Origin: Guyparkeria hydrothermalis
GTDB lineage: Bacteria > Pseudomonadota > Gammaproteobacteria > Halothiobacillales > Halothiobacillaceae
Assembly: GCF_023555385.1 (NCBI RefSeq)
Contig: NZ_JAJSED010000001.1
Coordinates: 744,001-808,000, forward strand
Reading direction: 5' to 3'
Length of the DNA stretch: 64,000 nucleotides
Shown: piece after piece, positions 38,316 to 49,671 of the stretch
Position numbering within the stretch: position 1 is the stretch's first letter
Layout: the number at the start of each line of letters is the position of its first letter
Notes under the pieces: generated by a model
The model's database searches: none
Seen by the model: only the letters and a program-made list of their open reading frames with translations
Told to the model about the DNA's origin: nothing
Translations under genes and position numbers: made by a program

Positions 38316-40106
38316 TTACTGGTTGACTGTGCCGTGTCCGTCCAGCGGACGCACGGATTCTCGAATCAGTTCGGCTCCCGCCCGCTCGGCGAGCACGCCG
38401 GCCGCCGGGTGCTCACGAAGCGACGCCACGCGGGCTTCGGACTCCGCCTGTTCGTTACGTTCGCGGATCTCTGCCGGGGTCTCCACGGCCGCCTCGGGGA
38501 ATGCCTCCGGCGGCGCGGGAGGCGTGTCGGCCGGCACCGGGGCGTCCATGGGCGCTACGGGAGCCGGGTCCGGGCTCGCGATCGGCGCTGGGTTCGGCGT
38601 CGGCGCCGCACTCGATGCATCGCCGATCACGAACCGGACCGGCTGCTTCACACCCAGACGCTCGAGCTGTCCGACCAGCCGTTCCTGTGTTGCCTTGGAG
38701 GCCATGGAGCGGAAGCCTGGGTCAATGACCAGCACGACCGAGTCGTTGTCGTTGGTCGCGCGGCATCGCTCGGCCAGGCTGCGCGCCGGCATGGTCAGCC
38801 GACCGACGATCTCCGCCCAGTTCTCGGGCTTGATCGTCAACCCGCCGGCTGCCTGATCGGCTGTCGGTGCGGGTGGCGTATCGGCCACCGGGGCAGCTGA
38901 AGGCTGCGCCCCGGATGTGATCGGTTCGGCCGGCTCGGGCGGAGACACGCGGTAGTCCGCAGTCTCGTCACGATCGCTGACCACCGGCGGTACTTGAGGG
39001 CGCGCGGGCTGCTTTCGCCCCGTGGTCTCACCCTGTCCGCCGACAGCAGCCGGAGCAACGCCGGGCTCGAAGGCGAGCATGCGAAGCAGCGTCATCTCGA
39101 GGCCAACGCGGGGCGACGGTGCCCAACCGATGTCGCGCCGCCCGGCTAGAGCAATCTGGTACCACAGCTGCAATGTCTGCGGATCGGCATCGAGCGTCGT
39201 TCCCGCATCCGGCAGCCACTGCGCCAATGCGGCCTGGTGCACCGCCTCGGCCAGCTCGGCGAGCAGACGGGCCGGGTCGACCGAGCGCTCGAGCGCCTGA
39301 TCGACCAGCGAGAAGAGTCGCTCGGCCTCGCCGGCCGCCAGGGCTTCGAGTAGCGAATGCAACAGCCGACGATCGGTCACGCCGAGCATGTCGGCGACGG
39401 CCTCGGCCTCCAGCCGTCCATCGCAGAAACCGATGGCCTGATCGATCAGACTCAACGCGTCACGCATCGAGCCGCCGGCCGAGTCTGCGACGAGTCGCAA
39501 CGCCTCGGCATCGGCCTCGATACCCTCACGCTGGAGGATATCGGCGAGGTAGTTCTGAATATGCGCCTGCGGCAACGCACGCAGATTGAACTGCAGGCAA
39601 CGCGACAGCACCGTGACCGGCAGTTTCTGCGGGTCGGTGGTCGCGAGCAGGAACTTGACGTGCTCCGGCGGCTCCTCGAGCGTCTTCAACAGGGCGTTGA
39701 AGCTGGCCTGAGAGAACATGTGCACTTCGTCGATCAGGTAGATCTTGAAGCGCCCCTTGACCGGCAGGTAGACGACGTTGTCCAGCAGTTCGCGGGTGTC
39801 GTCGACCTTGGTGCGGGAGGCGGCATCGACCTCGATCAGGTCGACGAAGCGCCCGGAATCGATCTCGCGGCAGGCGGCGCACTCGCCGCAGGGCCGACTC
39901 GAGACGCCCTGCTCGCAGTTCAGTGCCTTGGCGAAGATACGGGCGACCGTCGTCTTGCCTACGCCGCGGGTACCGGTGAACAGGTAGGCGTGGTGGAGAC
40001 GGTCGCGATCCAGCGCGTTGGTGAGTGCCTGGAGCACGTGACCCTGACCGACCATGTCGTCGAATCGCCGGGGGCGCCACTTACGTGCCAGTACCAGATA
40101 ACTCAT
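38316..40106 (-). CDS. dnaX: DNA polymerase III tau/gamma subunit
   Basis: A 596-residue clamp-loader ATPase. Walker A is [15 protein letters not shown] (about 45-59), the zinc module is [16 protein letters not shown] (about 64-79), Walker B is LIDEVHMF and the sensor SRC motif is [11 protein letters not shown]. The middle of the C-terminal part is Pro/Ala-rich and low in complexity, followed by a tail expected to bind polymerase and helicase. I saw no poly-A/G slippery heptamer, so the E. coli-type frameshift to gamma is not apparent. It begins 17 bases after the SRP RNA gene. Confidence 0.96.
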   Translation of the reverse strand: MSYLVLARKWRPRRFDDMVGQGHVLQALTNALDRDRLHHAYLFTGTRGVGKTTVARIFAKALNCEQGVSSRPCGECAACREIDSGRFVDLIEVDAASRTKVDDTRELLDNVVYLPVKGRFKIYLIDEVHMFSQASFNALLKTLEEPPEHVKFLLATTDPQKLPVTVLSRCLQFNLRALPQAHIQNYLADILQREGIEADAEALRLVADSAGGSMRDALSLIDQAIGFCDGRLEAEAVADMLGVTDRRLLHSLLEALAAGEAERLFSLVDQALERSVDPARLLAELAEAVHQAALAQWLPDAGTTLDADPQTLQLWYQIALAGRRDIGWAPSPRVGLEMTLLRMLAFEPGVAPAAVGGQGETTGRKQPARPQVPPVVSDRDETADYRVSPPEPAEPITSGAQPSAAPVADTPPAPTADQAAGGLTIKPENWAEIVGRLTMPARSLAERCRATNDNDSVVLVIDPGFRSMASKATQERLVGQLERLGVKQPVRFVIGDASSAAPTPNPAPIASPDPAPVAPMDAPVPADTPPAPPEAFPEAAVETPAEIRERNEQAESEARVASLREHPAAGVLAERAGAELIRESVRPLDGHGTVNQ

Positions 40107-40122
40107 AGCGCGGGATCCAATT

Positions 40123-40239
<117 letters not shown>

Positions 40240-40283
40240 TTGGGTGGCGTCGCAGCCAGTTCGACTGGCCAGAACGCGAACGA

Positions 40284-40289
40284 AGAATA
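40284..40289 (-). promoter_or_regulatory. Candidate -10 box for the SRP RNA
   Basis: TATTCT lies about 45 bases before the predicted 5' end of the RNA, allowing a short processed leader. The -35 region (TGTTTT at 17 bases) is poor. A perfect 6-bp inverted repeat (GCCAGT-CGA-ACTGGC, 40254-40268) follows within the leader. Confidence 0.3.
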
Positions 40290-40329
40290 ACACGCGTGCC
40301 GACCCGAAAACAGGCCGCGAGGCAGATCA

Positions 40330-41412
40330 TCAGCCCTGCAGGACCTTATCGAGCGCGGCCAGCAGTGCGGCATTCTGCGCCTCGCTGCCGACGGTGATCC
40401 GCAGGTGATCGCCGATGCGCGGTTTGTCGAAATGGCGGACGATCACGCGCCGTTCCCGCAACCCGGCAGCCAGGTCCGCGCCGGCGCGACTGGCATGACG
40501 CGCGAGGACGAAGTTGGCCGCTGACGGCAGCACCTCGAAGCCCCGCGCCTCGAGATCGACGGTCAACTGCTCGCGCATGGCCACGACCGCATCGCGCGTC
40601 TCGCGGAAGTAGTTTTCGTCAGCGAAGGCGGCGATCGCCCCGGCGCTCGCCAATCGATCGACGGGATAGGAGTTGAAGCTGTCCTTGACCCGGGTGAGTC
40701 CCTCGATCAGGCCGGCATCACCGATCGCGAAGCCGAGCCGCAGACCGGCCAACGAACGCGACTTTGACAGCGTCTGTGTAACCAGCAGATTGGGATAGCT
40801 GTCCACCAGCCCTACCGCGGACTCGCCGCCGAAGTCGACGTAGGCCTCATCAATCACCACCGCGCAATCACTGAAATGCGCCGCCAGACGCTCGACCTGG
40901 TCGATCGCAAGCAAGCGGCCGGTCGGCGCGTTCGGGTTGGGCAGGATCACGCCGCCAACCGAGGCCGGGTCGATGGCGCACATCGCTTCGACGTCCACGG
41001 CCAGTTCGTCATCCAGCGGGACGATCTGCGGCTCGATGCCGAACAGGCGACAGTAGACCGGGTAGAACGAGTAGGTGATGTCGGGAAAGACCACCGGCCG
41101 GCCGCGCTGGAAAAGTGCGCGAAACAGGAAGCCCAGCACCTCGTCCGAGCCGTTGCCGACAAATACCTGGGCTTCATTCACCCCGTAATAGTCGGCGATG
41201 CTTTCGCACAGTGCGTGGCTGCTTGGGTCAGGGTACAGGCGCAGGCCATCGCCGGCGGCATCGTGAATCGCTTCGATCACGCGCGGCGATGGCGGGAACG
41301 GGTTCTCGTTGGTATTGAGCTTGACCAGATCGGCGATCTTGGGCTGCTCGCCCGGTACGTAGGGGGACAGTTCGCCCAGATCGTCGGACCAGAAGCGGTT
41401 TGCTTGCGCCAT
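40330..41412 (-). CDS. hisC: Histidinol-phosphate aminotransferase
   Basis: A 360-residue PLP enzyme that makes histidinol phosphate. The PLP lysine is in [20 protein letters not shown]. Also seen: [13 protein letters not shown] near the start, [11 protein letters not shown] and [11 protein letters not shown]. It begins 3 bases after hisD and is the last his gene of the block; the rest of the pathway is not in the window. Confidence 0.95.
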   Translation of the reverse strand: MAQANRFWSDDLGELSPYVPGEQPKIADLVKLNTNENPFPPSPRVIEAIHDAAGDGLRLYPDPSSHALCESIADYYGVNEAQVFVGNGSDEVLGFLFRALFQRGRPVVFPDITYSFYPVYCRLFGIEPQIVPLDDELAVDVEAMCAIDPASVGGVILPNPNAPTGRLLAIDQVERLAAHFSDCAVVIDEAYVDFGGESAVGLVDSYPNLLVTQTLSKSRSLAGLRLGFAIGDAGLIEGLTRVKDSFNSYPVDRLASAGAIAAFADENYFRETRDAVVAMREQLTVDLEARGFEVLPSAANFVLARHASRAGADLAAGLRERRVIVRHFDKPRIGDHLRITVGSEAQNAALLAALDKVLQG

Positions 41413-41415
41413 GTC

Positions 41416-42717
41416 TCAGCCCCCGGATTCGACCCGGTAGCGGGCGGACTGCGCGTGCGCCTCCAGCCCCTCGGCACGGGCGAGCCGGTCGGCGACCTGC
41501 CCCAGTTCGGCCGCGCCTTCGGCCGAGCAGTGGATGATGCTCGAGCGCTTCTGGAAGTCGTAGACGCCCAGCGGCGAGGAGAAGCGCGCCGTACCGGAGG
41601 TCGGCAGGACGTGGTTCGGCCCGGCGCAGTAGTCGCCCAGCGCTTCGGCGGTGTAGCGACCGACGAAGATCGCGCCGGCATTGCGGATGTCGCCGAGGCG
41701 CTCTTCGGCGCCCGCGAACGACAGCTCGAGGTGCTCGGGGGCGATGCGGTTGGTCAGCTCGATCGCCTGGTCGATGTCGGCGACCTCGATCAGCGCGCCG
41801 CGTGATTCGAGTGCCTTGGCGATGATCTCGGCGCGCGGCTGCTCGGGCAGCAGGCGTTCGATCGACGCGGCAACCGTGTCGAGGAAATCGGGGTCGTGCG
41901 CGACCAGGATCGCCTGCGCCTGCTCGTCGTGCTCGGCCTGCGAGAACAGGTCCATCGCGATCCAGTCCGGATCGGTATGACCGTCGCAGACGATCAGGAT
42001 CTCGGAGGGGCCGGCGATCATGTCGATGCCCACGCGGCCGAAGACCTCGCGCTTGGCCGCGGCGACGAAGATATTGCCCGGACCGACGATCTTGTCGACC
42101 GCCGGAATCGTCTCGGTACCGAAGGCCAGCGCGGCCACGGCCTGCGCCCCGCCGACGGTGAACACGCGATCCACACCGGCAATGCGCGCGGCGGCGAGCA
42201 CGGTGTCGTTCTGCACGCCGTCCGGTGTGGGCACGACCATCACCACCTGCCCCACCCCGGCAACCTTGGCCGGGATGGCGTTCATCAGCACCGACGACGG
42301 GTAGGCAGCCTTGCCGCCCGGCACGTACAGGCCGACCCGGTCGAGCGGCGTGACCTGCTGACCCAGCACATTGCCGTTGGCCTCGGTGTACGACCAGCTC
42401 TCGCCCTTCTGCCGTTCGGCATAGGCGCGCAGGCGTTGGGCGGCCAGTTCGAGGGCCTCGCGTACGTCGGCCGGAATTGCCTCGAGGGCCTGATCGAGCC
42501 GCTCGGCCGACAGCTCCAGCGCGGAGGCACTGTCCACGTCGACCCGGTCGAGTCGGCGGGTATGCTCCACCACGGCAGAATCACCGCGCTTGCGCACGTC
42601 GGCGAGGATGTCGCGGACAATCCCTTCGACCCGGTCGTCGGCCACGCCCGACCAGTCGAGCAGTTCATCCAGCTGGCGATCAAAATCCGCCGCGCGGGCG
42701 TTCATCCGACGGATCAT
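41416..42717 (-). CDS. hisD: Histidinol dehydrogenase
   Basis: A 433-residue zinc enzyme that oxidises histidinol to histidine in two NAD+ steps. Family text: [64 protein letters not shown] and APEHLEL. The frame runs upstream to 42894 inside hisG, but ATG 42717 (or GTG 42720) overlaps the hisG stop and fits the family length. Confidence 0.96.
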   Translation of the reverse strand: MIRRMNARAADFDRQLDELLDWSGVADDRVEGIVRDILADVRKRGDSAVVEHTRRLDRVDVDSASALELSAERLDQALEAIPADVREALELAAQRLRAYAERQKGESWSYTEANGNVLGQQVTPLDRVGLYVPGGKAAYPSSVLMNAIPAKVAGVGQVVMVVPTPDGVQNDTVLAAARIAGVDRVFTVGGAQAVAALAFGTETIPAVDKIVGPGNIFVAAAKREVFGRVGIDMIAGPSEILIVCDGHTDPDWIAMDLFSQAEHDEQAQAILVAHDPDFLDTVAASIERLLPEQPRAEIIAKALESRGALIEVADIDQAIELTNRIAPEHLELSFAGAEERLGDIRNAGAIFVGRYTAEALGDYCAGPNHVLPTSGTARFSSPLGVYDFQKRSSIIHCSAEGAAELGQVADRLARAEGLEAHAQSARYRVESGG

Positions 42718-43358
42718 CACTGCCCCTCCAGGTACTTCTCCACCCGGTCGACGAAGTCGGTCACCCGGGCGTGCTTGAGCTTCTGCGCCGCGCGATTGAC
42801 GATCAGGCGCGAGGAGATGTCGGCGATGTGCTCGAGCGGCTCCAGCCCGTTGGCCCGCAGGGTATTGCCGGTATCGACCACGTCGACGATGCAATCACCG
42901 AGATCGACCAGCGGCGCGAGCTCCATCGAGCCGTACAGCTTGATCAACTCGATCTGTCGGCCACGGTCGGCAAAGTACGACTCCGCCGAGCGGGTGTACT
43001 TGGTGGCCACACGAATGCGTCCGGCCCGATCCAACACACCGGGCTTGCCGGCAACCATCAGCTTGCACTGGGCGATCTTGAGGTCGACCAGCTCGAACAG
43101 ACCCTCGCCACCGTGCTCGACCAGTACGTCCTTGCCGGCCACGCCGATGTCGGCGGCGCCATGCTGGACGTAGGTGGGCACGTCGGAGGCACGCAGGATC
43201 AGCAGGCGCACGCTCGGGTCACTGGTCTCGAGGATCAGCTTGCGGCTCTTGTCCGGGTCCTCGAGGGGCTCGATGCCCACGGACGCTAGCAGCGGCAGGG
43301 TTTCCTTGAAGATGCGCCCCTTGGAGAGCGCGACGACGATCTGGTCGGATTGGGACAT
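42717..43358 (-). CDS. hisG: ATP phosphoribosyltransferase, short form
   Basis: A 213-residue enzyme for the first step of histidine synthesis, joining ATP and PRPP. It matches the catalytic core: [35 protein letters not shown], and [19 protein letters not shown] (PRPP loop). It lacks the C-terminal regulatory domain of the long form (about 300 residues), so it should need the HisZ regulatory subunit, which is not in this window. It overlaps hisD and follows murA by 5 bases. Confidence 0.96.
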   Translation of the reverse strand: MSQSDQIVVALSKGRIFKETLPLLASVGIEPLEDPDKSRKLILETSDPSVRLLILRASDVPTYVQHGAADIGVAGKDVLVEHGGEGLFELVDLKIAQCKLMVAGKPGVLDRAGRIRVATKYTRSAESYFADRGRQIELIKLYGSMELAPLVDLGDCIVDVVDTGNTLRANGLEPLEHIADISSRLIVNRAAQKLKHARVTDFVDRVEKYLEGQ

Positions 43359-43363
43359 GGTGA

Positions 43364-44970
<1,607 letters not shown>

Positions 44971-44981
<11 letters not shown>

Positions 44982-45639
44982 TCTGCTCGCGCAGCGTGCG
45001 GATCAATCCCTCGATGCCATCGCGCTGAATCTTCTGCGCGAAGCTGCCTCGGTAGTTGTTGACCAGGCTGATGCCGTCGACGATCACGTCGTACGACTTC
45101 CACTCGCCATCGACGGGCGCCATGCGATAGGCCACCGGCACGATGCCGAAATCGCCGCCCGAGACTTCGGACTCGACGATCAGCTCGCCCTCGCCACCAC
45201 CCGGCTTCGTCCCGACGATGCTGATGGTCTGGTCACCCAGCTCCGACAGCGGGCCGGCATAGGTGCGCACCAGCAAACGCTGGAATTCCTTGGTGAAGGC
45301 GTCCCGCTGCGCCGGCGTGGCACGGCGGTAATAACGCCCCAAGACCAGGCGGGTCATGCGCTCGGCATCCACGTGCGGAAGCAGCAGACGATCCACGATC
45401 GCCAGCAGCATTTCAGGGTCCTCCTTGACCTCGGCCTGGTGCTCGCGGATCTCGCGGATCACCGCCTCGGCGGTGGACTCGACCAGCTCCCGGGCTTCAG
45501 CTTCGGTCGGCGCGTCGACATTCGCCTGCACCAGCCCCGAGGCACCGGCCGTCACGACCGCAACAAGGGCCATGAGCAGGCGTTGCAGGGAGAACGACGA
45601 GGAAACGGCGGGAATCGCGAACGGCATGGGAAAACTCAC
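44971..45639 (-). CDS. mlaC: Periplasmic phospholipid carrier MlaC
   Basis: A 222-residue soluble periplasmic protein that carries phospholipid between the outer-membrane and inner-membrane Mla parts. It has an N-terminal signal segment (about 15-40) and the Tol-tol/MlaC body: ILLPHVDAERMTRLVLGRYY is seen as LLLPHVDAERMTRLVLGRYY, plus FTKEFQRLLVRTYAGPL and YDVIVDGISLVNNYRG. It starts with GTG overlapping the TolC-like stop by 4 bases. Confidence 0.93.
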
Positions 45640-47039
45640 TGCGGGTAGTCACCGGTCGCCACGGCCAGGCGGGCGACGCTCATGTTGTAGTCGTTAATGG
45701 CACGGAAATAGTCGGCCTGCGCCTCGGTGTTGGCCTTGACCGCCTCGGCCACTTCACCGCCGTCGATCAACCCCGCCTGGAAGTCGAGAAAGCTCGACAC
45801 CATCCACTTGCGGGTGTTGTCCTTGGCCGTATCGAGGGCACGGATCTGCCGATCGAGCCCGTGGGCCTGGTGGTAGGCCTCGGACACCTGGAACGGGATG
45901 CCCTGGCGGGCCAGTTCGGCCTTCGCCACCACCTCCTGCAGCTGGGCTTCCGAGTCGCTGATGTTGGCCCGGACGACGCCGGGATTGAAATCCCACTTCA
46001 GGCCCACGACCGGGGTGGCATACGTCTGGTTCAGCGGCTGGTTGATATAGGGATTGTTGAGGCGCTCCCGACCTGGCGTGTAGGTGGCGCCGGCAATCAC
46101 GCCGGCATACAGGTTCGGGTAGCGTTCGCTCTTGCGCGCGGCCACGTAGTTGCGCATCGCCGCCTGGCCGTTTTCGGCCATCGCCATTTCGGGACGCTGC
46201 GCCAGCGCCCGGTCCGCCAGCTCGGCCAGCTCACGGTCCGGCAGCGCGACCGGCTCGATCCGCCGCTCGGCCACCTCGATCTCGGCGGTGATCGGCACGC
46301 CGATAATGGTCTTGAGGCCGTCGATGGCAATCGACTCGACGCTCTCGGCCTCGGCGAGGTAACGCTCCAGGCTCGCCGCACCACTCTCGATCGCGTAGAG
46401 CTGGCTCATCGTCGCCCGACCCTCGTCGACATCCTCGCGCAGGTCGTCACGGGTGCTATCGACCTTGCGCTTGACGCCCGCGAGCATGCGCCGCGTATCG
46501 CGAGCGGCCAGGTAGCCCCAATAGGCCCGCCGAACGGTCAGCCACGTCTCGGCGCGCGCCAGGGAGACCTCCGATGCTTTCACATCGCGATTCAACCGCG
46601 CGGCGTCGCCGTAGTTTTCCAGCTTGCCGAAAGTATAGAGGGGCTGGATGATCGAGGCGGTAAGCCCGGTGGTGACGGTGATGCCCTCGTCGAGCTCGTT
46701 GCCGTCGTCACGCAGCGTGCAACCCGAATCCGGGCAGGTATTGGTGCCATTGGTAAAGATGCCGTCGGACGCCTTGGGGGCCAGACCAGCGAACAGGTTG
46801 GCGGACATGCGGACGCCGCCCTCACCCTGCACCCGCTCGATCAGCGCCTGCGCCCGGGCCACGTTGGCCCGCTGCTCGTCGATGCGCGGGTCGCTGTTCA
46901 GGGCCATCTCGGTGGCCTGCTCCAGCGTGATCGGCTCGTTCGGCACCGCGGCGGCTACCGGGCCGGCTACGAGCGCAACCAGGGAAAGTGCCATGACACC
47001 CCGGCAGCCGCGGGCAATGATTCCGTTACGTTTGTTCAT
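45636..47039 (-). CDS. TolC-family outer-membrane protein inside the mla operon
   Basis: A 467-residue protein with a signal peptide (cleavage near residue 30, PVAAAVP) and the outer-membrane efflux protein repeat: TLEQATEMALNSDPRIDEQR begins the first repeat, and PELADRALAQRPEM-type text (ELADRALAQRPEMAMAE) marks the second. Long amphipathic helices fit the periplasmic tunnel. It would form a trimeric channel in the outer membrane. Its start overlaps mlaD and its stop overlaps mlaC by 4 bases each, so it is an integral part of the operon. The usual outer-membrane partner MlaA is not in this window. A role in lipid movement is inference. Confidence 0.9.
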   Translation of the reverse strand: MNKRNGIIARGCRGVMALSLVALVAGPVAAAVPNEPITLEQATEMALNSDPRIDEQRANVARAQALIERVQGEGGVRMSANLFAGLAPKASDGIFTNGTNTCPDSGCTLRDDGNELDEGITVTTGLTASIIQPLYTFGKLENYGDAARLNRDVKASEVSLARAETWLTVRRAYWGYLAARDTRRMLAGVKRKVDSTRDDLREDVDEGRATMSQLYAIESGAASLERYLAEAESVESIAIDGLKTIIGVPITAEIEVAERRIEPVALPDRELAELADRALAQRPEMAMAENGQAAMRNYVAARKSERYPNLYAGVIAGATYTPGRERLNNPYINQPLNQTYATPVVGLKWDFNPGVVRANISDSEAQLQEVVAKAELARQGIPFQVSEAYHQAHGLDRQIRALDTAKDNTRKWMVSSFLDFQAGLIDGGEVAEAVKANTEAQADYFRAINDYNMSVARLAVATGDYPQ

Positions 47040-47494
47040 TCTTTTGCCTTGTCGAACAAGAACTTGGACACAACACTTTCGAGGATGATCGCGGACTGGG
47101 TCATCGTGATCCGGTCGCCGTCCTCGAGTGATTCGAGCGCCCCACCGGGGGAAATCTCGACGTACTGCGCCCCCAACAGACCGGCAGTATAAATATTGGC
47201 AAACGAATCTGTCGGCAGGTTGTCGTATTTGTCGGCGATCACCATGTGGACTTCCGCCTGGAACGTCTCGGGGTCCAGTTCAATCGAGTCGACCCGGCCG
47301 ATGGTCAATCCGGCCAGCTTGACCGGCGACTGCACCGTCAAGCCGCCGATGTTGTCGAAGCGGGCAGTGATCTCGTAACCGCTAACCCGGCTGGCGCCGA
47401 AGTTGCTCCACTGCAGCGCCATCACCATCAGGGCGGCGATCCCGGCGAGCACGAACAGCCCCACCACCAGCTCGACTCCGCGTTGCACATTCAT
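47036..47494 (-). CDS. mlaD: MlaD, membrane-anchored MCE-domain subunit
   Basis: A 152-residue protein with one N-terminal transmembrane helix (VGLFVLAGIAALMVMALQW) and one MCE domain (ITARFDNIGGLTVQSPVKLAGLTIGRV), which forms the hexameric lipid channel of the Mla complex. ATG 47494 is chosen, 4 bases after the mlaE stop; the frame also offers a TTG at 47509. It is somewhat shorter than E. coli MlaD (183), mainly at the C-terminus. Confidence 0.94.
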   Translation of the reverse strand: MNVQRGVELVVGLFVLAGIAALMVMALQWSNFGASRVSGYEITARFDNIGGLTVQSPVKLAGLTIGRVDSIELDPETFQAEVHMVIADKYDNLPTDSFANIYTAGLLGAQYVEISPGGALESLEDGDRITMTQSAIILESVVSKFLFDKAKE

Positions 47495-47498
47495 TCCA

Positions 47499-48287
47499 TC
47501 ACGCCCCAAACATGAAAGCAGTCATTACAAAGTCCAGCCCCAGCACGGCCAGCGAGCTCAGGACCACCGTCTGCGTCGTCGCCCGTGCCATGCCGCTGGC
47601 CGTGGGTTCGGCCCGATAACCCTCATAGACGGAGATCAACGCGATCACCGCCCCAAACGCCAGCGATTTCACTGCCCCGCCACCGACATCCTCCCATGCC
47701 TCCATCTGCTCGGCGATCTGACCCCAGTAGGATGCCTGGTCGACGCCCAGCACCACCACGCCGATCAGATAACCGCCGATGATCCCCACCAGGGAGAACA
47801 GCGCGGCCAACAGCGGTACCGAAATCATCGCCCCCCAGAAGCGCGGCCCGATCACCCGACGCAACGGATCAACCGCCATCATCTCCAGTGCGGCGAGCTG
47901 CTCGGTGGTCTTCATCAGCGCGATCTCCGCGGTGATGGCGGACCCCGCCCGGCCGGCGAACAGCAAGGCGGCTACCACCGGCCCCAGCTCGCGGACCAGC
48001 GACAGCGCCACCATCACGCCAAGCGACTCGCTGGCATTGAAGTTCGAGAGGATGTTGTAGCCCTGCAGGCCCAGCACCAGGCCGACGAACCCGCCGGCAA
48101 CCAGGATGATCGCGAGCGACAGCACACCGGCGGCGTAGACCTGCTGGGCGATGTCACGCGGACGAGCCCAGGTCGGCATCAGCACCCAGGAAAGCTCGAC
48201 GGCAAACAGGGCCATCGCGCCGGCGTGGTGCACGCCACCAATCACCTGGCGCCCAAGTCGGGCGATCGCATCAATCAGCCGGTTCAT
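47499..48287 (-). CDS. mlaE: MlaE, phospholipid ABC permease
   Basis: A 262-residue inner-membrane permease of the Mla transporter. Conserved parts: LSLVRELGPVVAALLFAGRA, AITAEIALMKTTEQLAALEM and DPLRRVIGPRFWGAMISVPL. About six hydrophobic stretches. It overlaps mlaF by 4 bases (ATGA). Confidence 0.96.
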   Translation of the reverse strand: MNRLIDAIARLGRQVIGGVHHAGAMALFAVELSWVLMPTWARPRDIAQQVYAAGVLSLAIILVAGGFVGLVLGLQGYNILSNFNASESLGVMVALSLVRELGPVVAALLFAGRAGSAITAEIALMKTTEQLAALEMMAVDPLRRVIGPRFWGAMISVPLLAALFSLVGIIGGYLIGVVVLGVDQASYWGQIAEQMEAWEDVGGGAVKSLAFGAVIALISVYEGYRAEPTASGMARATTQTVVLSSLAVLGLDFVMTAFMFGA

Positions 48288-49111
48288 CGTACCGCTCCCA
48301 GCCCAAGTTCGGCGGCCAGGGACGTGTCGGAATCGCCGGCGTTGAGCGGGCCTTCCGCCGCCCCGTCGAGGAACTGCGCCAGCGCCGGCTCGTGTTCCCG
48401 CTGGGCGAGCACCTCATCGGGCGAACCCTGCCCGATGACCCGCCCACCGGCGATCACAATCACCTGATCGGCAATACTCAACGCTTCGCTTACGTCATGC
48501 GTGACGACGATGCTGGTCAGCCCGAGGGCATCGTTGAGTCGTCGTATCAGTCGCAGCAGCACACCCATGCTGACCGGGTCTTGCCCGGCAAACGGCTCGT
48601 CGTAGAGCATGATCTCCGGATCGAGCGCCATGGCCCGCGCGAGCGCTGCCCGCCGGGCCATCCCCCCGGAGAGCTCGGCCGGGTACTTGCCGCGGGCCGC
48701 GCGCAGGCCGACGGCCTCCAGCTTGAAAAGCACGATGCGATCAATCAATGCCTCGTCGAGTTTCGAGTGTGCCCGCAGGGGAAAGGCGACGTTCTCGCCG
48801 ACGGTCAGATCGGTGAACAGCGCCCCGTTCTGGAACAGGACACCCATGCGACGACGTAGCGCGTACAGTGCCTTGCGGCGCACCCGCGAAACATCAGTGC
48901 CATCGACGACGACCCGACCACTGGAAGCGCGCACCTGGCCACCGATCAATCGCAGCAGGGTCGTCTTGCCGGTACCCGACGGCCCAAGCACAGCCGTGAC
49001 CTGCCCGCGCGGGAACCGCATGTCGACGCCGTCGAAAATCACTTGGCGCCCGCGAGCGAAGTGAACGCCGTCGAGCTCGATCATGTCGGCTTGCTCTTGT
49101 GTCGCGCTCAC
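48284..49111 (-). CDS. mlaF: MlaF, phospholipid ABC ATPase
   Basis: A 275-residue ATP-binding subunit. Walker A GPSGTGKTTLLRLIGG (about 43-58), signature LSGGMARRAALARAM and Walker B IMLYDEPFAGQDP are intact, with the switch histidine in IVVTHDVSEAL. It powers lipid transport with MlaE, MlaD and MlaB. It starts with GTG and overlaps the upstream unknown gene by 4 bases. Confidence 0.96.
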   Translation of the reverse strand: MSATQEQADMIELDGVHFARGRQVIFDGVDMRFPRGQVTAVLGPSGTGKTTLLRLIGGQVRASSGRVVVDGTDVSRVRRKALYALRRRMGVLFQNGALFTDLTVGENVAFPLRAHSKLDEALIDRIVLFKLEAVGLRAARGKYPAELSGGMARRAALARAMALDPEIMLYDEPFAGQDPVSMGVLLRLIRRLNDALGLTSIVVTHDVSEALSIADQVIVIAGGRVIGQGSPDEVLAQREHEPALAQFLDGAAEGPLNAGDSDTSLAAELGLGAVR

Positions 49112-49596
49112 AACCCGATCAACTCGGCAAGCGTCTTGAGGCGGTCGACCGTGGTCACGGACGGCGGCTCGCCGTCGACGAACAGGGCCGCCTCGGCCGG
49201 AGCCTGTTCGACGAAGCGCTCGAGGCCATCGCGCAACGCAGAAGCATCGTCACTAGCGGGAATCAGGCCGACCACCGCACGGTCTGCCTCATTGTCCGGT
49301 CGCCAGACCGGGGTGTTGTCGTCCAATCGGACCACCCGGTGGTATCCCGCCTGCGCAACAGCCTCCCAGTCCCGCGACCAGGCGACCGACTCGACCACCA
49401 CGAATACCGGCGCCGGTGCATCGGCAAGCTCCTCGAGCACCGTCTCGGCATCCGGATCTTCACCGGCAACCCAGAGGGCATCCTGCTCGTTAAGCAGAAA
49501 GGCCACTCGCCATTCCGGCGGCATGTCCGGATCGAAGAAACTCGATGCCAATGCCGGCGAATGCCGGTAGCGCAGACCGAAATGTACCGCCTTCAT
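49108..49596 (-). CDS. Unknown protein heading the mla operon
   Basis: I do not recognise this 162-residue gene. It is the first gene of the mla unit and overlaps mlaF by 4 bases. The protein has no signal peptide or clear membrane helix, is acidic and alpha/beta-like. Notable stretches: HFGLRYRHSPALASSFFDPD near the start, VFVVVESVAWSRDWEAVA and a C-terminal helix TVDRLKTLAELIGL. Context suggests a link to the Mla system, but coupling alone does not prove function. The 75-base gap upstream contains a TATCAT box (49667-49662) but no good -35. Confidence 0.7.
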   Translation of the reverse strand: MKAVHFGLRYRHSPALASSFFDPDMPPEWRVAFLLNEQDALWVAGEDPDAETVLEELADAPAPVFVVVESVAWSRDWEAVAQAGYHRVVRLDDNTPVWRPDNEADRAVVGLIPASDDASALRDGLERFVEQAPAEAALFVDGEPPSVTTVDRLKTLAELIGL

Positions 49597-49671
49597 GTCA
49601 GTTCGCCCACGGGTGGAAACGGTGGCAGCACAGGCCGTGACCGGCCGCCTCGAGGTCGCGAATGATACACG

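Noticed and set aside
38316-40106. Programmed frameshift in dnaX
   Set aside because: No poly-A/G slippery heptamer was found, so the short gamma form is not predicted from sequence.
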